A stretch of 64,000 nt of DNA, taken from contig JAQWRV010000005.1 in the NCBI GenBank assembly GCA_029243545.1, positions 186,001-250,000 on the forward strand, written 5' to 3'. Positions 50,596-59,292 of the stretch are shown piece by piece. This DNA is from Rhodospirillaceae bacterium. Lineage in GTDB: Bacteria > Pseudomonadota > Alphaproteobacteria > Rhodospirillales > Rhodospirillaceae. How positions within the stretch are numbered: the first letter of the stretch is position 1; each line of letters begins with the position of its first letter. The notes below the pieces were generated by a model, which did not search any database, had not been told where the DNA came from, and saw only the letters and a program-made list of their open reading frames with translations. The position numbers and the translations under genes were made by a program.

Positions 50596-51238
50596 CGCAG
50601 GCACGCTCCAAAACGCTTCGGCACCAGACCGTATCCGCGTCGACCTCCAGCTCGTTGCCGATCAGATCCAACCGGGCAGCCGGGTTTTGGATGTGGGCTG
50701 TGGCGACGGCATACTATTGGCGTATTTGCGCGACTCTAAACAGGTCGACGGGCGCGGTTTGGAACTGTCTATGGCACGCGTTAGCGCTGCCGTGCGGGTT
50801 GGGCTGGCGGTGATACAAGGTGACCTTGAAACGGACCTCGAGAACTATCCGGCCAATGCCTTCGACTATGTGATCTTGAGCCAGACCCTGCAGGCTACGC
50901 ACAACCCCAAAGAAGTTCTGGAGGATCTTTTACGGGTCGGCCGGCATGCTGTGGTGTCATTTCCCAATTTTGGCCACTGGAAGGTACGACTATCATTGCT
51001 GTTCAGGGGCCGCATGCCGTCCACGCCGACGTTGCCCGACCAATGGTACAACACCGATAATATTCACCTTTGCACCGTCAAAGATTTTGTGAATTTGGTG
51101 AACTCATTGGGCGTGACTATCGAAGCTGGCTTTGCACTCAACGGTAAAGGGCGGCCCCGCCAATATGGTGCGACCGGCCGTCTTGCCAATTTGTTCAGCG
51201 AGCAGGCTTTGTTTGTTCTGGGGCGGCCTCAGAATTGA
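50588..51238 (+). CDS. metW: Methionine biosynthesis protein MetW
   Basis: A 216-residue SAM-methyltransferase-fold protein that partners MetX. Motif I is [73 protein letters not shown] and [18 protein letters not shown] are the MetW hallmarks. It starts at GTG within the last codons of metX. Its 3' end overlaps the convergent methyltransferase gene by 44 bases. Confidence 0.95.
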   Translation: MTDAGTLQNASAPDRIRVDLQLVADQIQPGSRVLDVGCGDGILLAYLRDSKQVDGRGLELSMARVSAAVRVGLAVIQGDLETDLENYPANAFDYVILSQTLQATHNPKEVLEDLLRVGRHAVVSFPNFGHWKVRLSLLFRGRMPSTPTLPDQWYNTDNIHLCTVKDFVNLVNSLGVTIEAGFALNGKGRPRQYGATGRLANLFSEQALFVLGRPQN

Positions 51239-52010
51239 AGGCGGCATCGCTAGCCTTCCGCGCCGGTGCCACAAAATTTATCGATCGCACCGGTGCCGCG
51301 CCGGGTACAAACACATAATCTTTTAGACGACGGGCGGATACAGCGGCGGGCGGCGCGGCATAAATTTGTTTCGTCGCCTCAACGATATTGACGCCGGCTA
51401 TGGTTGGAAAAAAACGGCGGCCAATGCGTTCCACCCCCAACGTCCAGGACATAAACCGAGGCCACCACATGGGTGGGAAAAACAGAGCCGTTGTTTTGAC
51501 CGCTGGTGCAAAAAGGACGTCGCGCAAAAGGCGGTCGAGCTGGCCCATGGAATAGGGGCGTCCTTGGGCAAACGGCGTGCGTTCGATTCTAGACCACAAC
51601 CCGCGCCGGTTGGGCACCACGATAATGAGCCGTCCGCCGTCGGCCAGCACCCGCCAGCATTCCCGCAAAAGATCGCGGAAGTAAGCGCTACTTTCCAAGG
51701 CATGGACCAGAAGAATGCAGTCCATTGACCGGTCAGAAAACGGCATGGCCACATCTTCGGCCAAGGCCACAGCACCAGGCTCCCCCGCAGGCCAATGCAT
51801 CACGCCTTGGGCCGGTGGCATGATTGTCACCACCCGGTCAGCCTCCTCCCGGAACTGGCCGAGATAAGGTGTGGCGAAGCCTACGCCGACGACCCGTTGA
51901 CCGGAGACGTCCGGCCACAGCGCACGGATCTGCCGGCGCACGGCCCGGCGCGCCAGCCGCCCAAGAGGGGTTGCGTAAAAGTCGCGGAGCTCAATGACAT
52001 CAACCCACAT
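51195..52010 (-). CDS. Class I methyltransferase, MetW-neighbour type
   Basis: A 271-residue SAM-dependent methyltransferase-fold protein. The start VDVIELRDFYATPLGRLARR, then VVGVGFATPYLGQF as a relaxed motif I, VTIMPPAQGVMHWPAGEP, DCILLVHALESS, RECWRVLADGGRLIIVVPNR and RFMSWTLGVERIGRRFFP are typical of a group found beside metW and gloB in Alphaproteobacteria. The C-terminal tail is Ala/Pro-rich. Specific substrate unknown. It runs convergent to metW with an overlap. The 250 bases upstream (52011-52263) show no gene. Confidence 0.83.
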   Translation of the reverse strand: MWVDVIELRDFYATPLGRLARRAVRRQIRALWPDVSGQRVVGVGFATPYLGQFREEADRVVTIMPPAQGVMHWPAGEPGAVALAEDVAMPFSDRSMDCILLVHALESSAYFRDLLRECWRVLADGGRLIIVVPNRRGLWSRIERTPFAQGRPYSMGQLDRLLRDVLFAPAVKTTALFFPPMWWPRFMSWTLGVERIGRRFFPTIAGVNIVEATKQIYAAPPAAVSARRLKDYVFVPGAAPVRSINFVAPARKASDAAFNSEAAPEQTKPAR

Positions 52011-52263
52011 AGTAGTATTTTACCACAGCTTTCCTCCACCTGAGCACCCTGCCCGGCCCCGCCCGTGCCCCACTCTGGCGCCACACCCGAGACCTTGCTT
52101 GAACGTACTGAATGGCGGAAACTTAGTTAATAATTGAAGTGGGGCGGAACGCCCAAGGTGTTTCAACCGTTGGGAGGAAGCGGGTTTGGCAGCATTTAGC
52201 GCCACGTTATAAGATCGTAGCGAAGGGAAACGGAATTTGTGAAATTTTTAAAGAGTATCCGCC

Positions 52264-52998
52264 TTATAGGAGGGCTGCGAACGCGCCGAAACACAAAGCT
52301 GGGCCAAGAGGAACGAACGGTAAATGTCTGCGCCCCCAGAACTCCGCCACCAATATTATCAAGGCCAAGCCAAAAGCTCCAAGGAAAACAATAACGGAAT
52401 CGAAGGGAATGCCTAGCGAAAGCGCTCCCGCCAGCTTGATATCATCCCACCCTATACCTGGCTGGTGAGAAAGCATTTGGCCCGCAAATCTGGCCAGCAG
52501 CCCAACTGCTAGCGCCGCTGCAAACATGGCACCGGCCTCCACAAACGATTGTTCCGTAACCCAGACCAGGCTGAGTCCCAATCCCAAGACCAACATAATC
52601 AAGCTATTGGGCAATCGGTGTTGCTCGAGATCAATGATGGAAAGGGTTAGCAAGAGAACCGCCAAGACCCAGAGAATAACCGCATGTTCCGGTTGCCCGG
52701 GCACAAAAGACAGAGAAACCAAGGCAAAAAGACTACCGCAAACGAGCTCAATATAGGGGTACCGGGCGGATACAGGGGCATTGCAATGGCGGCATTTTCC
52801 CCGAAATACCAGCCAAGAGATAACGGGAATAAGATCAAGCGGCCCTAAATTTGTCCGGCACTTGGGGCAGTGCGAGCGCCCGTTCACAAAATCTTCGCGT
52901 CTCGGTAACCGGTAGGACAAGGCGGTTGTGAAGCTACCGCAAATCAATCCCAGGATAAAACTCATCCCGTGGATCAAAGACCCTGGCAAGATCTCCAT
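52264..52998 (-). CDS. Prepilin peptidase, A24 family
   Basis: A 244-residue inner-membrane aspartic peptidase and N-methylase of type IV pilin-like precursors. It has about seven to eight helices. The cytoplasmic zinc-type loop carries CPKC (44-47) and CRHC (69-72). The catalytic Asp residues are Asp123 (IIDLEQHRLPN) and Asp186 (GIGWDDIKL, the G-x-G-D-type motif with W-D-D). Bifunctional GspO/PilD proteins share the two C-x-x-C pairs. No pilin or secretion genes are nearby, so it is an orphan here. Its start lies just before a region with no intact gene. Confidence 0.9.
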   Translation of the reverse strand: MEILPGSLIHGMSFILGLICGSFTTALSYRLPRREDFVNGRSHCPKCRTNLGPLDLIPVISWLVFRGKCRHCNAPVSARYPYIELVCGSLFALVSLSFVPGQPEHAVILWVLAVLLLTLSIIDLEQHRLPNSLIMLVLGLGLSLVWVTEQSFVEAGAMFAAALAVGLLARFAGQMLSHQPGIGWDDIKLAGALSLGIPFDSVIVFLGAFGLALIILVAEFWGRRHLPFVPLGPALCFGAFAALL

Positions 52999-53016
52999 GC
53001 TTGAGAATGCCTAAAT

Positions 53017-53145
53017 TTAGGGATTCGGCGCCGGCGGATCAGCGAATACCGACACCGCCTTATCAAAATTATCCTTCGCCCAGGGCTGCAGAGTGGGACT
53101 GAGGGCAAACAGGGCTTTGACACTCATTAACACCCGCCGAGTCAT
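53017..53145 (-). pseudogene. Short remnant frame
   Basis: A 42-residue minus-strand frame, MTRRVLMSVKALFALSPTLQ, then PWAKDNFDKAVSVFADPPAP. Upstream, in the same frame, PQIARPARFYRS is preceded by a stop. It reads like the C-terminal end of a lost gene rather than a complete one. The rest of 52999-53350 holds no feature I can support. Confidence 0.3.
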
Positions 53146-53350
53146 ACTGCGGTAAAAACGAGCTGGCCGGGCGATCTGGGGTTAATCATCAATCGCGGAT
53201 TCGGCATGCTTTTCGGTAACCTGGGTGAATTCTGAAATTAACCCTATGCGCAAAGATTAGGGCACGCAAGCAAGCAGCTCTAGCGCCAGAATCGCCGTCA
53301 GCTCCTATTTCGGCCTATAAATAAGCATCTTAGACCGAACCGGGACTCGT

Positions 53351-53782
53351 CTATTTGACCGTGATGGTCACCTTAGCTGACATCACCGGCGGGTCATGGG
53401 GAACATGATCCTGGTCACCGAGAATCATCTGCAGCGTATATTCGCCGGGTTCCAGTTCAACCGACGCCTCGGTCTGTCCGCCACCAAAGTGCAGAAGATC
53501 AGGCTCGCCTGACACCAGTGGTTCGTCAAAATTTGTGACGTCTCGGTTAATGGCAAGGTGATGATGGCCAGAGTCGGGATAGTCCACGCCAGAAGGCGCC
53601 ACCCCCATGCCCTGAAGTCCAAATTTAACTGCAACGGGACTGGAGACGATCTCGCCGTTAGATGGAGAAATAATGTACGAAGACGCACCAGGGGGGCGGT
53701 CCATACGAGGCCAGTCTTGGTCCTGCGCGCAAGCAGACGTTGAAACCAGGGTGACCGCAAAGGCTGCAGCAAGTAAACGCAT
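53351..53782 (-). CDS. DUF4399 secreted protein
   Basis: A 143-residue exported protein. The ATG at 53782 (MRLLAAAFAVTLVSTSACAQ, a clean signal peptide) follows GGGGAGAGAG and is preferred over a longer frame. The mature part has YIISPSNGEIVSSPVAVKFG, YPDSGHHHLAINRDVTNFDE with three adjacent His, LLHFGGGQTEASVELEPGEY and LILGDQDH-like QMILGDQDHVPHDPPVMSAK, which are the DUF4399 features. The His cluster may bind a metal. Function unknown. Confidence 0.83.
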   Translation of the reverse strand: MRLLAAAFAVTLVSTSACAQDQDWPRMDRPPGASSYIISPSNGEIVSSPVAVKFGLQGMGVAPSGVDYPDSGHHHLAINRDVTNFDEPLVSGEPDLLHFGGGQTEASVELEPGEYTLQMILGDQDHVPHDPPVMSAKVTITVK

Positions 53783-53932
53783 TGGCTCTCTCCCCAAAAA
53801 ATGAAACGTTTGGTGTTCTAGCCTAGGCGATAGTTGAGCGCATGAGCAAGGGTCACATGACAATCGCTCTGCGCTTTCGTCATACGTCAGTTAGATATGC
53901 TGTAAGTCCAGTTTTTTAAAAGAAGGGCATCC

Positions 53933-54518
53933 ATGATCAAACCTATATCCACCTGGCTGATTCGTATAGCGACGTGGAGAACGGTGATAATCAGCATCAT
54001 TGTGACAGCTGCAGCTATCCAAATTCTCACCCGGACACCCCTACCAGAGCTCATCACCGCGACAGGTGGCCTTGAACCATTTGATCTACAATAGCCGCTC
54101 ACAACCGCTGACATTTTAAAAGAATTACCCGCTTACACACCGGAAGCTGTGAGCGCGTATCTCCTGTTTTCTGCGGTGAATATTCCGTTCCCCATATCTG
54201 CCGGGTTGTTTCAAGTGCCGCTCTGGGCGCGACTCATAAAGAGCGCCGGTTATGACCGCTTTATTGCCGTTGCAAGAACGCGGCGCAGTTTTTGTCGCCT
54301 TCGTGCCAGCGGGTTTTGATCTCGCTGAGAATGTCGGCTTCGTCGTTCTCGTAACCAATCCACCAACGGAAATGACGGCCCTGATTTATATCACTGCCTT
54401 TTCCGACACCTGCAAAATGCAATCGATCAACATCATTTTTATTGGCAGCAGCTTGTTAGCGCTGATCACTGTTTTGGCCGTTTTAAATCGGCGCAATTTT
54501 CGAGGTGAACAAAGATGA
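53933..54518 (+). pseudogene. Decayed integral membrane protein
   Basis: The first frame runs MIKPISTWLIRIATWRTVII and one helix (SIIVTAAAIQIL) to a TAG at 54092-54094. The same frame then continues DILKELPAYTPEAVSAYLLF, SAVNIPFPISAGLFQ. Near 54255-54290 the coherent reading moves to another frame: VAFVPAGFDLAENVGFVVLV, PPTEMTALIYITAFSDTCK and IIFIGSSLLALITVLAVLNR, ending at 54518. One nonsense codon and one frameshift in a single protein of about 195 residues and four helices. No family recognised. Confidence 0.55.
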
Positions 54519-54602
54519 TTAGATGTATCAGCGCGTAGGATCTGACACCCTCCGATCTGAAATTATGTGAGGGCGGCCAATTCATAAGAAATATTAAAGA
54601 AA

Positions 54603-54679
<77 letters not shown>

Positions 54680-54777
54680 ATTACGTGGCGGTATATCCGG
54701 GCGTTGCAGCGCCCGCAATTGCAAATCGTATGACCAAGTCCATAGCCGGTATACGCCAACCACTGTGGTCGTTATCG

Positions 54778-55998
54778 TCACCCAAAAAGATCACGCGCGA
54801 GTTCTAAAGCGTCGACAAGCGCATCAACCTCACCTTTGGTGTTGTACATTCCGAATGACGCGCGGCACGTGGCGTGTATGCCCAAATGTTCCATCAACGG
54901 GCCGGTACAGTGCTGTCCTGCACGAACCGCGACACCTTTTTTGTCCAGAATGGTCGAGATGTCATGTGCGTGACCTGCTCCGTCCAGTGTGAACGAAAAG
55001 ATCGCTCCTTTATCTGGGGTTGTGCCCTGCACCTGTATCCAATTTAAACCACCCAACCTTTCGACCGCGTAATCGCGCAAACTGTTTTCATGGGCAGAAA
55101 TGGCCTGCATGCCGTGACCCATCATGTAATCAATCGCAACGCCCAAGCCGATCATCTGAACAATGCCAGGCGTTCCTGCCTCAAACTTCATTGGCGCGTC
55201 ATTGTAGACTACACCGCCTTTGGACACTTCCTTGATCATGTCACCACCACCGATGAAGGGCCGCATTTCAGCCATCCGATCCGATTTGACATAGATTGCG
55301 CCAGACCCTGACGGGCCATATAGCTTGTGCCCTGTTATCGCATAAAAATCAGCGTCAATATCCTGCACGTCGACTGGCATGTGGACAGCGGCCTGACTAC
55401 CGTCAACTAACACAGGCACACCTTTGGCGTGGGCGCCGGCGCAGATCGCTTTTACGTCGACCTTGGTACCCAGAACATTTGACATATGGGTGACAGCAAT
55501 CAGCTTAGTGCGCGGCGAAATTGCATCCAAAACTGCCTGTGGGTCCAACGCTCCAGTGCTGTCAACATCCACCCATTTCAGAACAACGCCCTGCCGTTCG
55601 CGTAGAAAGTGCCAGGGCACAATGTTTGCATGGTGCTCCATCACCGACAGAATAATCTCGTCTCCTGCCTGCATGCGTGGCATCGCCCAGCCATAGGCTA
55701 CCATATTGATGCCTTCGGTGGTGCCTGAGTTAAATATAATTTCGTCTTCACTGCTAGCGTTCAGAAAACCTGTGATCTTTCCCCGCACTGCCTCGTATTG
55801 ATCTGTGGCCAGGTTGCTTAGAAAGTGTAGGCCGCGGTGGACGTTCGAATATTCATGGCTGTACGCGCGGTTAACCGCATCAAGTACAATTTGCGGCTTT
55901 TGCGCAGAAGCCCCATTGTCGAGATAGACCAATGGTTTGCCGTTGACCTCGCGTGATAGGATCGGAAAATCGGCGCGGATGGCTTCAATATCATACAT
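54778..55998 (-). CDS. sufS: Cysteine desulfurase SufS
   Basis: A 406-residue class II cysteine desulfurase that takes sulfur from cysteine for Fe-S cluster assembly. Landmarks are IRADFPILSREVNGKPLVYL, NVHRGLHFLSNLATDQYE, EIIFNSGTTEGINMVAYG, FYAITGHKLYGPSGSGAIYV with the PLP Lys, and VAVRAGQHCTGPLMEHLGI followed by ATCRASFGMYNT, which holds the persulfide Cys. It is the last gene of the SUF operon here. No sufE or sufU is adjacent. It ends just before the tRNA-Arg gene. Confidence 0.95.
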   Translation of the reverse strand: MYDIEAIRADFPILSREVNGKPLVYLDNGASAQKPQIVLDAVNRAYSHEYSNVHRGLHFLSNLATDQYEAVRGKITGFLNASSEDEIIFNSGTTEGINMVAYGWAMPRMQAGDEIILSVMEHHANIVPWHFLRERQGVVLKWVDVDSTGALDPQAVLDAISPRTKLIAVTHMSNVLGTKVDVKAICAGAHAKGVPVLVDGSQAAVHMPVDVQDIDADFYAITGHKLYGPSGSGAIYVKSDRMAEMRPFIGGGDMIKEVSKGGVVYNDAPMKFEAGTPGIVQMIGLGVAIDYMMGHGMQAISAHENSLRDYAVERLGGLNWIQVQGTTPDKGAIFSFTLDGAGHAHDISTILDKKGVAVRAGQHCTGPLMEHLGIHATCRASFGMYNTKGEVDALVDALELARDLFG

Positions 55999-56596
55999 TT
56001 GTCAGTCCTCCGGCGGTTAACCCTCCCAAGGTCAACAGCAACATCAATCCTAATAGTAAACCCGCCATGACCGCGACCAGAACTCCTAAAGCCCTCAGCA
56101 GGGAATTCAGACGCAAAGCCGCGCTGATAAAATGCAGCAACAGCCAGAATGCAGTCACCACCACCAAGAGTGCCACCAGACCAGCCAGCGTCGGACTAAC
56201 AAGGGTCAGCAAAAGCACTATGATCTGTGCGGCGGCCCGCAATGCCTGAAGCCAGGTCAACAGAGCAAGCATATCTGTAAGCGTACCCTCGCCCCCCATG
56301 GCCCGACCGGCCCAGAACAGCGTGTGGACAGACACAAGCAGGCCACCTGCAATCAGCAAAAACAGTGCCAAAGGGCGTTGCAGCAGAGCCAGCATCGGGA
56401 CGGCCTGTATTGATGCAGGATCATTAGGAAGCGGCGACATCACATTCGAGACGCCCGCCAAAAAAGCATTGACCGCCGACACTGCGATAAGCGCCATGTA
56501 CAGTTCGGTCCGGCCGATGTTCCAACCCATCACACGCCCGGCCGTAGCCTGCGGGTCGCGCAGTGTGTCGACCGCCAGTTCAATCCAGAACTTCAT
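55991..56596 (-). CDS. YIP1-family membrane protein
   Basis: A 201-residue membrane protein starting MKFWIELAVDTLRDPQATAG at 56596 with AGGAGCG upstream (a longer frame exists, but this start fits the site). The N-terminal cytosolic segment D-T-L-R-D-P-Q-x-x-A-x-x-V is usual for Yip1-domain proteins. Five hydrophobic helices follow (for example PLALFLLIAGGLLVSVHTLF). In Rhodobacteraceae a protein of this type sits inside the SUF operon; its role is unknown. Its stop overlaps sufS, and its start overlaps the upstream membrane protein by ATGA. Confidence 0.82.
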   Translation of the reverse strand: MKFWIELAVDTLRDPQATAGRVMGWNIGRTELYMALIAVSAVNAFLAGVSNVMSPLPNDPASIQAVPMLALLQRPLALFLLIAGGLLVSVHTLFWAGRAMGGEGTLTDMLALLTWLQALRAAAQIIVLLLTLVSPTLAGLVALLVVVTAFWLLLHFISAALRLNSLLRALGVLVAVMAGLLLGLMLLLTLGGLTAGGLTNV

Positions 56597-57075
56597 ATGC
56601 CGCGCTCCTGTGCGATGCTGCCCGCGATCCAGAACCAACAGAAAAGTGTGATCCAGACTAGGCCGACAATCTGCAACTCTAAACCCGGACCGATCAGGCC
56701 CGCGGTCAAACCATGCAGTAAAAGCAGGGGGCTTGATGCAAACAGCGCCCAAAATAACGCAAGTCGCGCGCCATAAGCTGTTCCACTACCACGAAAAATG
56801 CGCCCAACACCGCGTGCAAGAAAGGCGATCAAGTACAGCATAAGCGGCGCTATAAATACCCAAGCCATCAGCGTCCCACCCATAAGGATATCAAGATCCT
56901 GACCGGTCAGATGCGCCTCGCGCGACAAACGCGGCAGCTGCGCGATAAATACCAATAAACAGGCACCCATCAAGTAGGCGAGCGCCCGATCCTCGCGCGG
57001 GCCGAGCACCAACATGCTCCGCACCACGCTGCCCGGTCCTCGATAGGTCGCGGCAATGTTGCGAATGATCGCCAT
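56593..57075 (-). CDS. SUF-operon membrane protein
   Basis: A 160-residue protein with about four helices (LAYLMGACLLVFIAQLP, LMAWVFIAPLMLYLIAFLAR, LALFWALFASSPLLLLHGL, IVGLVWITLFCWFWIAGSI). The start MAIIRNIAATYRGPGSVVRS follows CAGGAGC. A charged R-E-D-R-A-L-A pattern after the first part recalls Yip1-domain neighbours, so the two membrane genes may be distant paralogues. It begins one base after the sufD stop region. Confidence 0.75.
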   Translation of the reverse strand: MAIIRNIAATYRGPGSVVRSMLVLGPREDRALAYLMGACLLVFIAQLPRLSREAHLTGQDLDILMGGTLMAWVFIAPLMLYLIAFLARGVGRIFRGSGTAYGARLALFWALFASSPLLLLHGLTAGLIGPGLELQIVGLVWITLFCWFWIAGSIAQERGI

Positions 57076-57076
57076 G

Positions 57077-58357
57077 TCAGCTCCTGTGCCGCTCCAACCA
57101 GCCTTCCAGCTGGTCAACTAACGCCGCACGCAGATTCTCATCCTCGATTTCTTCGACTGCTTCGGCAAGAAAGGCGAGAGTCAAAAGATTAGTTGCAGTT
57201 GGTGCTGGAACGCCGCGCGAACGCAGGTAGAATAGCGCTTCTTCGTCAATTGCACCCGATGTGCTCCCATGGGAACACACAACGTCATCGGCATAGATTT
57301 CAAGCTCTGGTTTGGCTAGGAACTGGCTGTCGTCGTCCAGAAGCAGCGATTGGCTGATTTGGTAGCCATCTGTCTTTTGCGCACCGGCCTTGACCAAAAT
57401 TTTGCCCTGAAATACGCCAATAGCGCCATTGCGTAGCACCTTTTTGAACACCTGGCGGCTTTCGCAACGCAGCGCATCATGGGTTACAAATACTGTGTCA
57501 TCATGGTGAAAATCACCGTCACCAACACAGGCACCCGCCACGTGTGCAATAGCATCATCACCGGTCAATTCGATCACACATTCATTGCGCGTCAGTCGCC
57601 CGTTGGCCGTGAGTGTGAAGGACTTAAAGACGCTTTCCTGCCCCAGCCGCGCAAAGATATGCGTGGCCGCGCAACGCTCGTGATCACGGCCTTGCGCACG
57701 CACATGGTGAAACGCGGCACCATCTGCCACGTCTATTTCCATTACTTTATTCAGTCTCGCAGCAGCAGGGCCGGCCTCAAGAACTGTGAGCTTGGCGCCT
57801 GGATCCAGCTTGATCACATGATGCAAAATGGCTTCGGATGCTTTGTTTAGATGGTTATAGACCAGACTGATCGGCTTAGGCGCCTGTCCAACAACCTGAA
57901 TCAGGACCCCGTCCGTGGCAAAGGCGGTGTTGAGTGTTGCCAATGGCCGCGCAACAGGCGCTTGCCCATTTGCCTCAAGCTGACCGTACAAGCCCGCCGC
58001 CCAATGGATATCGCTACTGCTGTCCGCCAAACGGCTGATCTGAACATGCGCCATCGCCAGATCATCAGAGGCTTCGGCATCAAAAACACCATCATTAAAG
58101 ACAATGCGAAGGGCGTCCATCTCAGAAAAAACGGGCGCCTCTTTGGTGCCCAACACCGCAGCCGTCGGAACATCCACACTGGTCAGCGCATCAGGCCGTG
58201 TGAATTTCCAATATTCGTCACGCCGTTCAGGCAAGCCCATTACACGCAGCCGCGTCAACGCCTCGGTGCGCGCTGCGTCAGACCATCCCCCTTTGGGCAG
58301 GTCAAGCGCGGCGATCCGCGCCTCGGTTGTGTTTTGTTTTTCTGCCGGGGCTGCCAT
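57077..58357 (-). CDS. sufD: Fe-S cluster assembly protein SufD
   Basis: A 426-residue SufD, the scaffold partner of SufB in the SufBC2D complex. The C-terminal beta-helix shows QKTDGYQISQSLLLDDDSQF, AKPELEIYADDVVCSHGSTS and GAIDEEALFYLRSRGVP, the standard family end (K-P-x-L-E-I-x-A-D-D-V-x-C-x-H-G). An N-terminal helical part with PERRDEYWKFTRPDAL is also normal. It overlaps sufC by one base. Confidence 0.95.
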   Translation of the reverse strand: MAAPAEKQNTTEARIAALDLPKGGWSDAARTEALTRLRVMGLPERRDEYWKFTRPDALTSVDVPTAAVLGTKEAPVFSEMDALRIVFNDGVFDAEASDDLAMAHVQISRLADSSSDIHWAAGLYGQLEANGQAPVARPLATLNTAFATDGVLIQVVGQAPKPISLVYNHLNKASEAILHHVIKLDPGAKLTVLEAGPAAARLNKVMEIDVADGAAFHHVRAQGRDHERCAATHIFARLGQESVFKSFTLTANGRLTRNECVIELTGDDAIAHVAGACVGDGDFHHDDTVFVTHDALRCESRQVFKKVLRNGAIGVFQGKILVKAGAQKTDGYQISQSLLLDDDSQFLAKPELEIYADDVVCSHGSTSGAIDEEALFYLRSRGVPAPTATNLLTLAFLAEAVEEIEDENLRAALVDQLEGWLERHRS

Positions 58358-59112
58358 TAGGCCACCTCGGAAAGAATGTCGGCATAACCGTTGTTTTCGA
58401 CTTCGAGTGCCAGTTCGGGCCCGCCGGTTTTTACGATGCGCCCATCAGCCATGATGTGCACTACGTCGGGTTTAATATGGTCCAGCAGTCGCTGGTAGTG
58501 TGTAATCACAAGAAAGCCCCGGCCCGCATCGCGCAGCGCATTTACACCCTCCGAGACCAACTTCATCGCGTCCACATCCAGGCCGGAATCAGTTTCGTCC
58601 AGGATGCACATCTTGGGCTGCAGCATGGCCATCTGCAGGATTTCGTTGCGCTTTTTCTCGCCGCCAGAAAAGCCCACGTTGACAGGGCGCTTGAGCATGT
58701 CTGCATCGATCTTCAAGTCTTTGGCACGCGCGCGCACCTCTTTCAGGAAATCGGCGGCACTCATTTCTTCTTCGCCGCGCGCCTTCCGTTGCGCATTCAC
58801 GGATGTGCGCAGAAACGTCATGTTGCCCACGCCAGGGATCTCAACCGGGTATTGAAAAGCTAGGAAAAGGCCCGCCGCGGCGCGCTCTTCGGGTTCCATT
58901 TCCAGCAGATCATCTTCGCCCAGATGCGCCGAGCCGCCCGTAACCTCGTAACCATCGCGACCCGACAAAACGTATGAGAGCGTCGACTTGCCTGATCCGT
59001 TTGGGCCCATAATCGCGTGCACCTTGCCCGCTTTGACCTCAAGGTTCACACCTTTCAGAATTTGCTTGTCTTCTTCTTCAAGTTTGACGTGCAAGTCTTT
59101 GATATTCAGCAT
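58357..59112 (-). CDS. sufC: Fe-S cluster assembly ATPase SufC
   Basis: A 251-residue ABC-type ATPase of the SufBCD complex. Walker A is AIMGPNGSGKSTLSYVLSGR, the signature is VGFSGGEKKRNEILQ and Walker B CILDETDSGLDVDAMK, with D-E replaced by the Suf-typical L-D-E-T-D-S-G-L-D. The Q-loop FQYPVEIPGVGNMTFLR is also typical. It lies between sufB and sufD, with a small gap that contains a tiny frame. Confidence 0.97.
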   Translation of the reverse strand: MLNIKDLHVKLEEEDKQILKGVNLEVKAGKVHAIMGPNGSGKSTLSYVLSGRDGYEVTGGSAHLGEDDLLEMEPEERAAAGLFLAFQYPVEIPGVGNMTFLRTSVNAQRKARGEEEMSAADFLKEVRARAKDLKIDADMLKRPVNVGFSGGEKKRNEILQMAMLQPKMCILDETDSGLDVDAMKLVSEGVNALRDAGRGFLVITHYQRLLDHIKPDVVHIMADGRIVKTGGPELALEVENNGYADILSEVA

Positions 59113-59238
59113 TTGTAACCCTGCCCTCTTCGCCGCTGATGCAGCGCTTTTTTTCTAAATCTTCGGCTGTGCGTACAGCACCGCCAGCTATTTTTATCGC
59201 CTGCGTAGTTTTGCTGGCGTTGATATCCGAACATGGCA

Positions 59239-59292
59239 TCAAAGGTTAGCTGTTAACACCATAAGCGTTGCCAAGAAAAATTTCCGCTTCAT
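59239..59292 (-). other. Tiny frame after sufB
   Basis: Seventeen codons, [17 protein letters not shown], begin by ATGA overlap with the sufB stop. It looks like the start of a signal peptide cut short. It lies at the place where an extra small gene could stand between sufB and sufC. Probably a remnant or a coupling peptide. The remaining bases to sufC (59113-59238) have no gene. Confidence 0.3.
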
